Assembly: GCA_023055425.1 (NCBI GenBank)
Contig: JALGPY010000005.1
Coordinates: forward strand, 75,681,495-75,745,494
DNA length: 64,000 nucleotides
Source of the DNA: Linanthus parryae
Taxonomy: Eukaryota > Streptophyta > Magnoliopsida > Ericales > Polemoniaceae
Direction of reading: 5' to 3'
Positions 1 to 10,379 of the stretch are shown in pieces. The position numbers and the translations under genes are program-made. Numbering within the stretch: the first letter of the stretch is position 1; each line of letters starts with the position of its first letter. The notes beneath the pieces are model-generated. The model searched no databases and was not told where the DNA came from. It saw only the letters and a program-made list of their open reading frames with translations.

Positions 1-1100
1 TGCCAATTCTACCGTTATCATGCCGTGAGTTGGTCCAGCCATGGTTGCAACAAAGTCTCCCGCAGCGTTCCCATCCACGACGCGTCAGCATTCGACTTGT
101 ACCATCCCTCAGCTGGAGCTGTCCATGCCCCCCGCCGTTGCATGACTCAATGAACGCGGCCCACGCGACAGGAGAGTGTTCGCCTTGGCTCCCTTCTACT
201 CTCGCAGAAACGAATGTACCCACTCACCATGCTATCCCCTTTTTACCTCGGCCTTCAAACACCCGCAGATTCCGGCTCTTCCATATTGCGGAATGGTCAT
301 GACAAACTTTTCCTTATCCCTTTCCGACGGAGAAGAATTCGAGTCCGCGACCCACAATTCCTTCCTGTCTCATCTTCCTGTTTCCGCATTTCTTCAACCA
401 CATGAAATCCGGAACAATGTAGCTCCCATTCTCTTAAAAAACCCAAGTCCACTGATCTGGGGTTGGTGCCAAAGGTAATACAATATGCTGGATGCTCCTG
501 GGCATCTACATACCCGGCAACAACTTTGATTTAATCCATATCAGATTGCCTCGAGCAACCATCTATGAGATCTCTTACCAGGGTTTGTATTTGGAGAAGC
601 TCCCTTAAAGCTGAAAGGTCGTGGGTAACCAACCATCTTTTCGTAGAACAGTCAATTGTGGTGCCGTCCCCCACACGCTGAGCACCTGTCTTCCTGCTAG
701 AACTCCTCTCCAAAGTCCAAACCTGTGATGGATTGTGCCCAAGGCGCAAAAACATATATACTCGAATGGAAATATTTTGCCTTTTAACACTCTAGCCATT
801 AGCGACCATGGCTTAGTTAGAATAAGGCACCCATGTTTAGCAAGCAAGGCCAAATTTAACGAATACCATTTCCTGTTGTCTGCTTCTTCTACCAGAAATC
901 TCATACTAGCGATTGATCCCTGTTACATATTTGTCTAGTGCAAAGAAAACAAGACATAGTGTAATCTGGAATTGTTTGAATTATCGCTTTCACCAGTACC
1001 TCCTTCCCTTGAGAGTAGCTTTTGTTTCCATCCATTTATTTTCATGCTAATACGGTAAAAAATATGTCGTAACCATCTTAACTTTCCCAGTTGGCAGACC
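1..1100 (-). pseudogene. Decayed LINE ORF2 (RT C-terminus to RNase H start), antisense
   Basis: Read on the minus strand, broken frames give the usual order of a plant L1-type ORF2 tail. Near 1060-990 there is INGWKQKLLSREG, the segment after the RT core. At 904-605 there is NLALLAKHGCLILTKPWSLMARVLK followed by a VWTL/RVGDGTTI stretch, the region before the zf-RVT domain. Near the window start there is AEGWYKSNADASW, the beginning of an RNase H (RVT_3) domain. Stops and frameshifts interrupt every part, so it cannot encode a functional protein. The element continues beyond the left edge. The order of family motifs supports LINE; the exact right boundary (around 1000-1100) is uncertain. Confidence 0.6.
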
Positions 1101-1116
1101 CAAGCAAAGTTTTTAA

Positions 1117-1192
1117 AACCGGCCCGGCCATGAGTTGGTCCATCGAACCGGTGAGGCACCGGTTCATGGTCGGACAGGTGATCGGGCCGGTT
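1117..1192. repeat. GC-rich imperfect palindrome (AACCGG-type repeat)
   Basis: The block begins AACCGGCCCG and ends CGGGCCGGTT, an exact 10-bp inverted pair, with internal ACCGGT motifs. It stands out as GC-rich in AT-rich surroundings. It may be a small foldback or MITE remnant; no target-site duplication was established. Confidence 0.35.
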
Positions 1193-1958
1193 CAATCGCA
1201 CATTTATTTAATAATATATATTTATTATTTTTTATACAAAAAATAGTAAACATAATACAAAATAGCAAAAAAATACTTGAATGTTTTAATTTAAACTTAT
1301 TTAGCATTGTTATATTTTTATAGTAATAGCTATGTTAAAGAAAATAAATAAACACATCTATATATACTATTTGAGAATGTCCTCTCAAGCTTTGCGTGAG
1401 GAAATGCCACGTGGAATTTCAATTAATTAATTAATATATAATAAATAAATGTGAGAATTCATATATAGAAATTGTGATTAAATGTTAACACAATTGATTC
1501 ATTTGTCTATTCCGTTTGTCTTAAATAAAAATAAAACATATGGTAACTTCTAATTACCTCATGTTTTTTAGGATAAATTACATCATGTTTGGTAACGTTT
1601 TTCAAACATTTTTGTAAGTAACGACCCACATGGAAAGCGATGTAAAAGTTGTCATATAAAAATAGACAATCCATCCCCAAATACATGAGCAAAAATAGGA
1701 AATCCGTCTTAAAAAGGAAATGTGAAACGATGCGGTTTAAATTGTCACTCAAAATAGAAATGTAAAATAATAAAAATAATTTGATTGCATCAATCAAATC
1801 AATGTAGTAACAAAAAAATGTAAAATGCGATTGGTTCAAATATTTATTTATAAATCAACTTTGGTCTACTGGAGAAAGCCCCACTTAACCCAATTTTTTT
1901 CAAATTCCATGTTCTAGAAAAAACTTTGCGAGAGAAAACTCAAACCTGTCCAGAACAG

Positions 1959-1994
<36 letters not shown>
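1959..1994. repeat. Poly-C homopolymer (36 C)
   Basis: An uninterrupted run of 36 cytosines lies inside the putative Helitron. It could be slippage-prone DNA, or its length could be an assembly artefact. Confidence 0.9.
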
Positions 1995-2455
1995 TTCTCA
2001 CTCTTCCTCCTCCAAGAAACTTAGGAAGCAACCAGGGACAACCTCAGGCGGTCTCTAGCAGCATTGACTCACACATACCCATGTCATATCAATGGCCCCT
2101 TCCATATACGAGTCCCGATTAGGCCGACCAACCATGTCATCGATCCTACTCTGAGCGAAAAACTGGTTCTCGATCGATTGTGTTTCTGTTGTCATTTTTC
2201 TTTGTATATATTTTAATATGTATTGCAAAGAATATGAAATAGAATGTTTAGCTTTCCTTTTTATCTTAATTGTATATTTTGGTAGGATGGTCTTTGATGT
2301 GTTAAGAAACTCATTGGGAATTATTTTCATTCTTTATCTTCGATGGCTAGCAAAATGTTTGTTTCATTTTGCTATTTTGGTACTTTCTTTTGATTCTATC
2401 TTTTGTCTAATACACTCAGTGTTGTGCCTCAAGTTTGTTGTTTGTCTTTTGGTAG

Positions 2456-2640
2456 ATCATTTGCTGAAAAGACGACTCGAGGTAAAGGTGCAAAAAGCCT
2501 GGATCTTTACATTCCTATGTTCGGACATGTGTAGGTTCTGGCAAGCTTATGAAATATTGATAGTGCAACACAGCTTGGTAGGGCCATGCTTTAGGAAAAC
2601 TGAACTACATTTTCAAAGAATTGTGTGGAGTTGAAATCCC
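2456..2640 (+). other. Possible captured gene fragment in the Helitron
   Basis: A polypyrimidine-rich stretch ending TTTTGGTAG precedes a short coherent reading frame (SFAEKTTRGKGAKSLDLYIP). A second coherent frame, KLNYIFKELCGVEIPSL, lies about 100 bases further on, near 2598-2650. These read like exon scraps of a host gene, which Helitrons often capture. I do not recognise the parent protein, and in-frame stops lie between the two pieces. This is a weak call. Confidence 0.2.
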
Positions 2641-3398
2641 ATCTCTGCGTTTATAAGGTTTTTTATATTCAATCATTTTCATTAACTTCTCAGTTAAACT
2701 GATTGTACAGGACAAAATTAGTTCGTCATTTTTATGGAAACCATTTACATGTTGATGTACCTTCTTTATGTCACGAATCACTTATTGATATTGGCATATA
2801 ACAACAGGTCATTATAACTTACTTTATGTATAAATAATGAGTTCATACAACTTTATTTTAATGTTTTGTGTTTCTAAAAGTACATGAGCAATGAGTGAAA
2901 ACCGTGTGTGAAAAATAAAATGAGTGATATGGAAAACTTCGCAAATGCAAAAATTATTTGAAACAAGGTCTATCAATTCTTATTTAATGAGAGAATTACT
3001 CTCTAACTTTTGGAATTCACATAAACATATAAATATCTTAACTTATACATTTTTAAATGAGAAAAAGAAAATGATAGATTAATTAAGATACAAATCAAGT
3101 TAATAACTAAGAAATGCTAACATTGGACTTATGTAAAAGTAACAAATTTGGTAACCCTTATATTAGTTAACTTTGTTTAAGAATCTAAAATACATTTTTA
3201 GTCAAAATATATCTTGATATTCTGTTTCAAAATTGGAGAATATATAATACATATAGATATGGATTGTGTAATTGTTCTATCTGTTTTCGTTGGGAGTACT
3301 ACCTTCATCCCTCTTAAGTCTTAAACATCATATAGTACATAGATGACCTTGCCTCTATAGAAGTCATGTTCCCGTGCATCGTACGGGTTCAATGCTAG

Positions 3399-3678
3399 TA
3401 AAACTAACTACATGAGCTCCTCCTTCAAGATTACCCAATCTATTAATGCCGAAATCGCGAATTCAAAACTTTAGGTGGATCCCAAATAAACAAAACTCGT
3501 TTTAAAACTATCCCTGGGGAAGTGCTCTATCTCTCTTAATCGATTGGTACAACCAGATTATTCTTGCTACACATGCATGACACATTGACAATACCCAATC
3601 TTCTTGTTTTTAATGATCTTGTTGCAGAAATGTTGTCGTTCAAATGACATTATGTAAACTTAAGACTAGCAATGCAAC
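3399..3678. other. Unassigned spacer
   Basis: There is no coding frame, repeat structure or RNA gene I can support between the Helitron end and the next LINE fragment. Confidence 0.5.
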
Positions 3679-5104
3679 GTGGGATTAGAAAATATCACTT
3701 TTCGTTGGGGTCTCATCAAAGAATGGACCATGAGGCATGTTGGATGTGAAAATAGTGTCAGCATTCTGAAAGAAAAATGGATCCCATGGCTAGCAACCCC
3801 GCTCTACTGTATTATCGTCACATGTTCTATAAGTACCGATTCGACAGTTGAGGATTGTATCACATTAATGGAACTCAAGAATGGACATAAGATGTTATTA
3901 TAAATGCGCTTGTTCTAGGCGTTATCTCCAATAGAATTTGTTCAATCTAACTTCCAACCCACAAGCAAATTGACATAATCATCTGGGCTTTTATTAGAAA
4001 AGGGTCATGTTACAACCAAATCAGACTATAACCTTAATTGTGAGAAAACCAAGAGTTATTTTCACCCATGAAGGCTCTCAACGATGGGTGAGCCGAAAGG
4101 GACGAATGATAAGAGGTGGGGCGCCATTTGTGGGCTGGACATTCCTGAGAAATAAGAAACTTCTTTTGTGAGAATGTGTTCATGAAAGCTCTCAACAATG
4201 GGCTTTCTTAGCCAACGCTTTAATAGTAGGAAGGATTGATGCCGACTCTGTAATCAGGAATCAAAAAATCCTTTCCACATTTTCTTTTGATGTCATGTTG
4301 TGGCCCCGTTGTAGAAAATTTCAAATCTCAAACCGATAAGGATTTCAGTCAATATCTTCGACATATTATAATTCAAGGTAACATGGCGGCTATCCACATC
4401 CTTTGGGCATCTGGAGAGAGAGATGCAAAAAGGTGTTAGATAGCAATGATTTTTTCATGGAATGTATAACTAGAATTTTAAAAAATGAGACTCACGTTCT
4501 CAGTCTGGCGAAAGGCTCCAAAACTAAAACCACTCCGATTGTGATTAAAAGGTTATGGTCAAAGGGTTCCATCAAGATCACTAAAACATCATGGATATCA
4601 GTATTGATGGGGTGTTGGAACAATCGCTTCTTTACTTTGAGTATCGGGCTGCATACTACGGGAGCAGGTGGAACGAAATGGGTCATCGAAAAGAAACGAC
4701 TAATGCTTCTAGCGCGCTGCAAGCCGAATTGTTGGTACGAGAACATGGTGTAAAATTTGCATTACATCATGATATCTACTGCATTAACTTAATGCTAATA
4801 GCTTTATCGTCTAGTCTTTGCTTCAGGAGCGAAGTAAGCCTGCATTGCACGAAGCACCCGTTCTTGCAAGGATCAAGAGCGCTATTGGTCATCTCTGCTT
4901 TTGCAGTGTTTCTAAAGTGTCATGTGCTACAGTGGTAAAAGTTCATGATACTGCTAGACATGTAGTGTTGGATAATCATCCTGTGTAATTTTTTATTTTT
5001 TTTGTAGTTTTTGTTTTGTTGTATGTTGTCGTTTGTCATTGTACTTGGACTTTTTTGCTTGGTTATGTAGTTGATCTCTCAACCCAAAAAATACAAAAAA
5101 AAAA
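3679..5104 (+). pseudogene. Decayed LINE ORF2 tail (zf-RVT and RNase H) with 3' A-rich end
   Basis: Broken plus-strand frames keep the order of a plant LINE C-terminus. The segment at 3679-3903 has CENSVSILKEKWIPWLATPL, the pre-zf-RVT region. About 4205-4320 encodes ANALIVGRIDADSVIRNQ and a following F-DVM-WP stretch, typical of zf-RVT. At 4403 there is GIWRERCKKV, matching the conserved IW.ERN motif. The segment at 4591-4938 has DGVLEQS followed by NASSALQAELLVREHGVKFA, typical of the RVT_3 RNase H domain. An AT-rich 3' UTR ends in an A-rich tail at 5091-5104. Several stops and frameshifts make it a pseudogene. The N-terminal endonuclease and RT are missing, which fits 5' truncation during target-primed reverse transcription. 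Confidence 0.6.
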
Positions 5105-5590
5105 AGCCACCATTGGTCAGAGCTTGTTTGGTATCCGTTTAAAACATGAAAAGCGGTGTAAAAAATATGCTGAAAAAGTTAATTTAAAAATAGAATAAAC
5201 ATATTGTTCGTTATGTGTTAAAAATCAAACACATTTGGCACCACTACTAAATTTTAGTGTGAATTCACTATAGCATCATTTTGTAGATACAACAACGGCA
5301 TATAGTCATTATTTTATGCGATATCAAAATAGAGAATGTGTTTAACCACTAAAAGTATAGTATAAAAAAAATATCACGTGGTGTTTTCAGAAATATTGTT
5401 TCGTCCTATATTTTATTATTAAACATCGTTGTTCTTTCTTCTGCCAAACATGTTTTGGGAAGAACACTGTTAGTGCTTCAAAACATGCACTGATTTAGAA
5501 CCACCACTAGCTGCATCTTGGAAATTTTGGGTCCTCAAACTAGCAAGGTTTGAATGTGAAATATCCAGCAAAAGACAAAAATAGGCACAT
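5105..5590. other. AT-rich spacer, possible MITE remnant
   Basis: No gene is seen. The left side carries GCTTGTTTGGTATCCGTTT near 5122, and the right side has GCCAAACATGTTTTGGG near 5442. These resemble loosely inverted hAT-type MITE ends, but the pairing is imperfect and no TSD could be fixed. Confidence 0.25.
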
Positions 5591-5659
5591 TTTTTTTGAA
5601 CCAACATGCAGAATTCTTTTAATCGAAAGGAGCTGAGCCAGAACAAACAAGAGGCTGAT
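5591..5659 (-). mobile_element. LINE 3' tail, antisense (left part)
   Basis: A run of eight T at 5591-5598 is followed by GAACCAACATGCAGAATTC. On the minus strand this reads as a 3' UTR ending TTGGTTCAAAAAAAA, a common end of plant L1-type elements. The copia element at 5660 sits directly beside it. The sequence from 10709 to about 10852 may be its continuation. Confidence 0.4.
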
Positions 5660-5988
5660 TATTAGCAATATTGGATAACAGAAGATGAAGCCCAATGCCA
5701 AAGCCCAGAAAGAATCAAGTCAAGCCCAATAAGAGAAAGAAGCCCAAAGATTAGTCAAAGACAAAAGTCAAACCCTAGAAGGACCTTTCTGTCATGTTCT
5801 ACAAACTCTAGCACTCTCTCTCTATATTTGCTGAACGGTCACATATACGACCGTTCAGAGCTGTGTATTAATTCTCCTCTCTGTATTGAGAAACCCTAAG
5901 GCATTATGTTCACTGTATTTGGCTCTTCGAGAGCTCCGCCTCCTTATCTGTTTATTTGCCTTCATTCATCTAATTAATCCAGTTTTCA
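5660..5988 (+). repeat. 5' LTR of the Ale-like copia element
   Basis: This 329-bp direct repeat is matched base for base, as read, with 10380-10708. It ends TTTTCA immediately before the tRNA-iMet primer site. Its core includes a CT-rich tract, a TATATTTG motif near 5823 and a perfect inverted pair at 5831-5858. Confidence 0.93.
5831..5858. promoter_or_regulatory. Perfect 10-bp inverted repeat with MYB-like AACGG cores in the LTR
   Basis: CTGAACGGTC and GACCGTTCAG flank an 8-base spacer just downstream of CTATATTTG. Both arms contain AACGG/CCGTT, the core bound by several plant MYB proteins. The same structure is at 10551-10578. It could be a transcription factor site or an RNA hairpin near the transcript start; function is inferred only. 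Confidence 0.45.
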
Positions 5989-6000
5989 TGGTATCAGAGC
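5989..6000 (+). promoter_or_regulatory. Primer binding site, tRNA-iMet
   Basis: TGGTATCAGAGC directly abuts the 5' LTR. It is complementary to the 3' end of plant initiator methionine tRNA, the standard copia minus-strand primer. Confidence 0.92.
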
Positions 6001-6001
6001 T

Positions 6002-9000
6002 TTGATGCTCTCTGCAATCGATCTTTCTATGGCTTCCGCCAATTCTTCTATCACAAACCCTCTTTTTCTTTTATCAAATATCAACAATCTTTTACCCTTC
6101 AAGTTGGACAACTCCAACTATGTTTTATGGAAGCATCAGCTTTCTTCGATCCTTCGTGTTCAAAATCTTTTTGGTTATCTTGATGGCTCAACACCACCGC
6201 CGCCACCGTTCCTCACAGACGCCGACGGAAACATCACCACCGATCCAAATCCACTACATCAGGTATGGCTGAGTCAAGATCAGGCCCTTCTCACGATTCT
6301 CAACGCCACCTTGACTCAGGAAGCTCTTACTCATATTATCGGTCTCACGACCTCTAGATCTGCTTGGTTATCTCTTGAGCGAAGGTATGCCTCTCTCACT
6401 CGCTCCAATATCATTCAACTGAAATCGGATCTGCAGACTATTAGGAAGAAATCCGATAGTATTGATGTTTACATGCAAAAACTGAAAACCCTTCGTGATA
6501 AACTTGCTATTGCCATGGTTGTGATTGATGACGAGGATATGCTCCTCTATGCCCTGAATGGTCTTCCTGTGGAATATAATCCTTTTAGATCTACTTTGCG
6601 TCTGCATAACAATCCCATCCCCTTTGAAGATTTGCATGTTTTATTAAGGGCTGAAGAACAAATGTTGGAATCTCAAAATTTTGCGTCTAATGATGGTGTT
6701 AATCAATCTGCCTTTTCTGCTTCTTCTGGTCAATCTAATTTTCGTGGTGGTTATCGTGGTGGTCAACGGGGTGGTTCCCGTGGTGGTTACTCTGGTTACT
6801 CTCCTCGCGGAGGGGGTCGATCCAACTACTCTAATGGTGGACGATCAAATTCTAATTCTGGGTATAACAGAGGTCGTTTTGGTTCCTCAAGAGGTCACCC
6901 TGGTCGTTTTGACTCTAGAGGAAGGGGTCAGTCATATACTAATAAGTCTAATTCTGGCCAAAATGCACCTGTTAATTGTCAGATCTGTGGTTTTGACTAC
7001 CACTCAGCTCTAGATTGTTGGCATAGGATGGACCATGCTTATCAGGGCAAGAATCCACCTGAACATTTATCTGCTATGGTGGCCTCTAGCTCTCAAAACC
7101 CCTATCACTCTGATTATTGGTTATCTGATTCTGGAGCCTCTAGCCACATGACTGCTGATTTGAAGAACTTGTCTATTTCTGATCCTTATGAGGGTAATGA
7201 ACATGTTGCTGTGGGTAATGGTAACACTCTACCAATCTCTAACACTGGTACTGCACATCTTCACACTCCTTCTAAATCTTTTATTTTACAAAATACTCTT
7301 CATGTTCCTCAACTATCTACTAATTTACTTTCTGTTTATCAAATGTGTAAACAACATAATTGTAAATTTATTTTTGACTCCCACTCCTTTTCCATCCAGG
7401 ACAAGGATACAGGGAAAACTCTTTACCAATGTCTTAGTCAAAATGGTTTATATCCTGCTTATGCTACTGGGTCTGCATCTCAAACCTCTCCAACTGAGTC
7501 TGCTGCTTACCTTGGGAAGAAAATTAACAGTTCTCTTTGGCACTCAAGATTGGGTCACCCCACAGATGAAGTTTTGTCTAAAATGCTTTCTATTTCTGTC
7601 TTTGATAAACACTCTCCAGTTTTGTGTGAACATTGTCTAGCTGGTAAAATGTCAAAGTTGCCTTACAAGTTATCTACCTCTAAATCCTCTACACCACTGC
7701 AGTTAGTACACAGTGATGTTTGGGGACCTTCTAATGTTAAAAGTTTTCATGGTTATAGGTTTTACATTCTGTTTATTGATGACTTCTCTAGATATACCTG
7801 GCTATTCCCTCTATGTCATAAATCTGATGTTTCTACTGTTTTTCCTACTTTTAAATTGCAAGTTGAAAAAATGTTAGGACAACCAATTAAAATCTTAAGA
7901 AGTGATGGTGGTGGAGAATATACATCATATGTGTTTCAAAAATTGTTGGCTGATAGTGGAATTACTCATCAAAGATCATGTCCTTATACTCCTCAACAAA
8001 ATGGAATATCTGAAAGAAAACATAGGCATATTGTTGAAACAGCTGTTACTTTACTTACTCAAGCTTCTCTTCCTAAAATGTTTTGGTATCATGCTTTTAG
8101 TGCTGCAGTTTACTTAATCAATAGAATGCCATCCAAAACTACTGATTTTAAATCTCCTTGGGAATTATTATTTGGCACAAAACCTGACTACTCTGAATTT
8201 AAAATATTTGGTTGTGCATGTTATCCTTGTCTCAAACCTTACACTCATTCCAAACTTGATCCTAAAACCAAGCAATGTGTATTTCTGGGTTATGCCACAA
8301 ACTTCAAAGGTTATATATGTTATGATAAATCCACTCATAAATTTTACATCACAAGAGATGTGTTATTTGATGAATATGTGTTTCCTTATGCCAAGAACTG
8401 CATGCCTCACTCTGCTGATATGTCAGGTACTCCTTCTCATTCTACTGTGCTCTTTCCCATTTCAGGACATGATGAAACTGCTGTAAATGAGGACCACATT
8501 GATTCTGGTGAACCCCAACCTAGTCCCTCTGTGCAGCCAACTGTGGAAGAACAAGACCCTAATGAACAGATACAAGAACAGATGCTCCATTCTCCCAGTT
8601 CTGGCATGGCACCAGAGGTCACTCAGGCACACAGGGTTCCAGAACCAGGACACTCTATGCAAACCAGAAGCAAGTCTGGGATTTTCAAAAAGAAAATCCC
8701 AGGTTACATTGCCTCTTCTGGTGTTTCTGATCCTCCATCTTCCATATCAAATACTGGTACCTCTGTCTCTTTACATAATACTGCAACTTCCTTTACTTCT
8801 AGCCATGTTTCTGTTTCTGAAAGACAACACATTTCTGACCCTATTAGTTTTAAAGAGGCTAATCAATACTCACAGTGGCAAAATGCCATGACTGATGAGT
8901 TTATTAGCCTCTTACAACAAGGAACTTGGACACTTGTGCCTCCTCCACCCAATGCCAACATTGTTGGCACAAAATGGGTGTATAGGACTAAGTACAACCC

Positions 9001-10372
9001 AGATGGATCAGTGGCTAGGTACAAAGCTAGGTTAGTAGCAAAAGGTTTTCATCAAACCCCAGGGGTAGATTTTGATGAGACATTTAGTCCTGTAATAAAG
9101 CATGCTACTGTTAGAACCATCTTATCTCTTGCTGCATCTTTTAGATGGCCTTTGCAACAATTAGATGTCAAAAATGCATTTTTACATGGTCACTTAAAAG
9201 AAACTGTTTACATGTCTCAGCCACAAGGTTTTATTGATCCATCTGTCCCACATTTTGTTTGTAAACTCAACAAGTCAATTTATGGTCTTAAACAAGCACC
9301 TAGGGCATGGTTTGAATGTTTTACAAGTTATATTTTGTCTCTTGGTTTTAATGCTTCTGCTGCAGATTGCAGTTTATTCACTAAATTTGACAATTCAAAG
9401 GTAACTCTCCTTTTACTTTATGTTGATGACATAATACTCACAGGTAATGACTCTGCTTTCATTTCCAAGTTAATTCATCTTTTAAACACTAAATTTCAAA
9501 TGTCAAACTTGGGTAACCTCACATATTTTCTGGGTTTAGAAATTTCTTACTCCTCAAATGGTTTATTTGTGCATCAAACAAAATATGTGCATGATTTACT
9601 TAGAAAATTCAACATGCAGAATTGTAAACCATGTCCAACACCTTTAGCTATAGGTGGCAAGTTTCATATTGCTGATGGTAAACTGTTAAAAGACCCTACC
9701 AACTTTAGACAACTTTTAGGTGCTTTGCAATATCTGACTTTTTCACGACCAGACATAGCTTTTGCTGTCAATCACCTCTGCCAATTTATGCATACACCAA
9801 CAGACTTGCATTTTTCTGGAGCCAAACGCATTTTGAGATATTTGCAAGGCACAAAATCTCATGGTTTGTTTTATCAAAGTAATAGTAATACTACTCTTCA
9901 AGCATACTGTGATGCAGACTGGGCTGGTAACCCTTCTGATCGCAGAAGTACTTCTGGATATGTGATTTTCATTGGTCAAAATGCAGTACACTGGGCTGCA
10001 AAAAAACAGCCTACTGTTTCTAGATCATCTACAGAGGCTGAGTATAGGGCACTTGCAGTAACTGCTGCTGAAATCTCTTGGTTTAAAACCCTGTTTCGTG
10101 ATTTAAAAATTCCCATTTTCAAAGCTCCAATTCTGTGGAGTGATAACTGCTCTGCTTTAGCTATTGCTGCTAATCCTATATTACATGCTAGAACTAAGCA
10201 CATAGAAATAGATTACCACTATGTTAGAGAAAAGGTTTTACGAAAAGAACTTATTGTTTCTTTCATCTCAAGTGCAGAACAGCTCGCTGATATTTTCACG
10301 AAGGGACTCACTACACCACAATTTCTGGAATTAAAGAGCAAGCTGATGATTCAAACCTCACCATCATCTTGA
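6002..10372 (+). CDS. Copia gag-pol polyprotein (intact)
   Basis: This one frame of 1456 codons should yield all proteins needed for copia replication in virus-like particles. Residues 1-235 are a copia gag domain (the N-terminus includes NYVLWKHQLSSILR). A glycine/arginine-rich stretch follows at about 245-310, then a CCHC zinc knuckle at 326-339 (CQICGFDYHSALDC). The aspartic protease has DSG at 376-378. The GAG-pre-integrase HHCC region contains LWHSRLGH and CEHCLAGK. Integrase carries D572, D635 and E671, a correct DD35E spacing. Reverse transcriptase has YVDD at 1140-1143, and RNase H contains CDADWAG and TEAEYRA. Order PR-INT-RT-RH defines Ty1/copia. Translation could start at M1 or at M10 (6029, MASANSS), which resembles related proteins more. 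The stop TGA overlaps the polypurine tract. All visible catalytic residues are present, so this copy is potentially autonomous. Confidence 0.95.
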   Translation: MMLSAIDLSMASANSSITNPLFLLSNINNLLPFKLDNSNYVLWKHQLSSILRVQNLFGYLDGSTPPPPPFLTDADGNITTDPNPLHQVWLSQDQALLTILNATLTQEALTHIIGLTTSRSAWLSLERRYASLTRSNIIQLKSDLQTIRKKSDSIDVYMQKLKTLRDKLAIAMVVIDDEDMLLYALNGLPVEYNPFRSTLRLHNNPIPFEDLHVLLRAEEQMLESQNFASNDGVNQSAFSASSGQSNFRGGYRGGQRGGSRGGYSGYSPRGGGRSNYSNGGRSNSNSGYNRGRFGSSRGHPGRFDSRGRGQSYTNKSNSGQNAPVNCQICGFDYHSALDCWHRMDHAYQGKNPPEHLSAMVASSSQNPYHSDYWLSDSGASSHMTADLKNLSISDPYEGNEHVAVGNGNTLPISNTGTAHLHTPSKSFILQNTLHVPQLSTNLLSVYQMCKQHNCKFIFDSHSFSIQDKDTGKTLYQCLSQNGLYPAYATGSASQTSPTESAAYLGKKINSSLWHSRLGHPTDEVLSKMLSISVFDKHSPVLCEHCLAGKMSKLPYKLSTSKSSTPLQLVHSDVWGPSNVKSFHGYRFYILFIDDFSRYTWLFPLCHKSDVSTVFPTFKLQVEKMLGQPIKILRSDGGGEYTSYVFQKLLADSGITHQRSCPYTPQQNGISERKHRHIVETAVTLLTQASLPKMFWYHAFSAAVYLINRMPSKTTDFKSPWELLFGTKPDYSEFKIFGCACYPCLKPYTHSKLDPKTKQCVFLGYATNFKGYICYDKSTHKFYITRDVLFDEYVFPYAKNCMPHSADMSGTPSHSTVLFPISGHDETAVNEDHIDSGEPQPSPSVQPTVEEQDPNEQIQEQMLHSPSSGMAPEVTQAHRVPEPGHSMQTRSKSGIFKKKIPGYIASSGVSDPPSSISNTGTSVSLHNTATSFTSSHVSVSERQHISDPISFKEANQYSQWQNAMTDEFISLLQQGTWTLVPPPPNANIVGTKWVYRTKYNPDGSVARYKARLVAKGFHQTPGVDFDETFSPVIKHATVRTILSLAASFRWPLQQLDVKNAFLHGHLKETVYMSQPQGFIDPSVPHFVCKLNKSIYGLKQAPRAWFECFTSYILSLGFNASAADCSLFTKFDNSKVTLLLLYVDDIILTGNDSAFISKLIHLLNTKFQMSNLGNLTYFLGLEISYSSNGLFVHQTKYVHDLLRKFNMQNCKPCPTPLAIGGKFHIADGKLLKDPTNFRQLLGALQYLTFSRPDIAFAVNHLCQFMHTPTDLHFSGAKRILRYLQGTKSHGLFYQSNSNTTLQAYCDADWAGNPSDRRSTSGYVIFIGQNAVHWAAKKQPTVSRSSTEAEYRALAVTAAEISWFKTLFRDLKIPIFKAPILWSDNCSALAIAANPILHARTKHIEIDYHYVREKVLRKELIVSFISSAEQLADIFTKGLTTPQFLELKSKLMIQTSPSS

Positions 10373-10379
10373 GGGACAG
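10369..10379 (+). promoter_or_regulatory. Polypurine tract of the Ale-like copia element
   Basis: TTGAGGGACAG immediately precedes the 3' LTR and overlaps the gag-pol stop codon. It is the expected plus-strand primer position. Confidence 0.7.

Larger units (their letters stand above)
1357..3398 (+). mobile_element. Probable non-autonomous Helitron
   Basis: The left end is A|TC (TCTATATATACTATTTGAGA), with a nearby subterminal inverted pair TTGAGA/TCTCAA and a CCACGTGG motif. The right end has a 7-bp hairpin, CCCGTGC-atc-GTACGGG with one G-T pair, at 3371-3387, followed eight bases later by CTAG and a flanking T. This is the classic Helitron signature: TC at the 5' end, a hairpin then CTRR at the 3' end, and insertion between A and T. 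No Rep/helicase ORF is present, so it would depend on an autonomous partner. The interior is AT-rich with a 36-C run and a possible gene scrap near 2456. The ends were recognised by eye; no empty site was available for comparison. Confidence 0.6.

Noticed and set aside
2218..2634. 138-codon ORF inside the Helitron
   Set aside because: AT-rich, intron-like hydrophobic translation. The coherent fragments near 2456-2650 are in a different frame.
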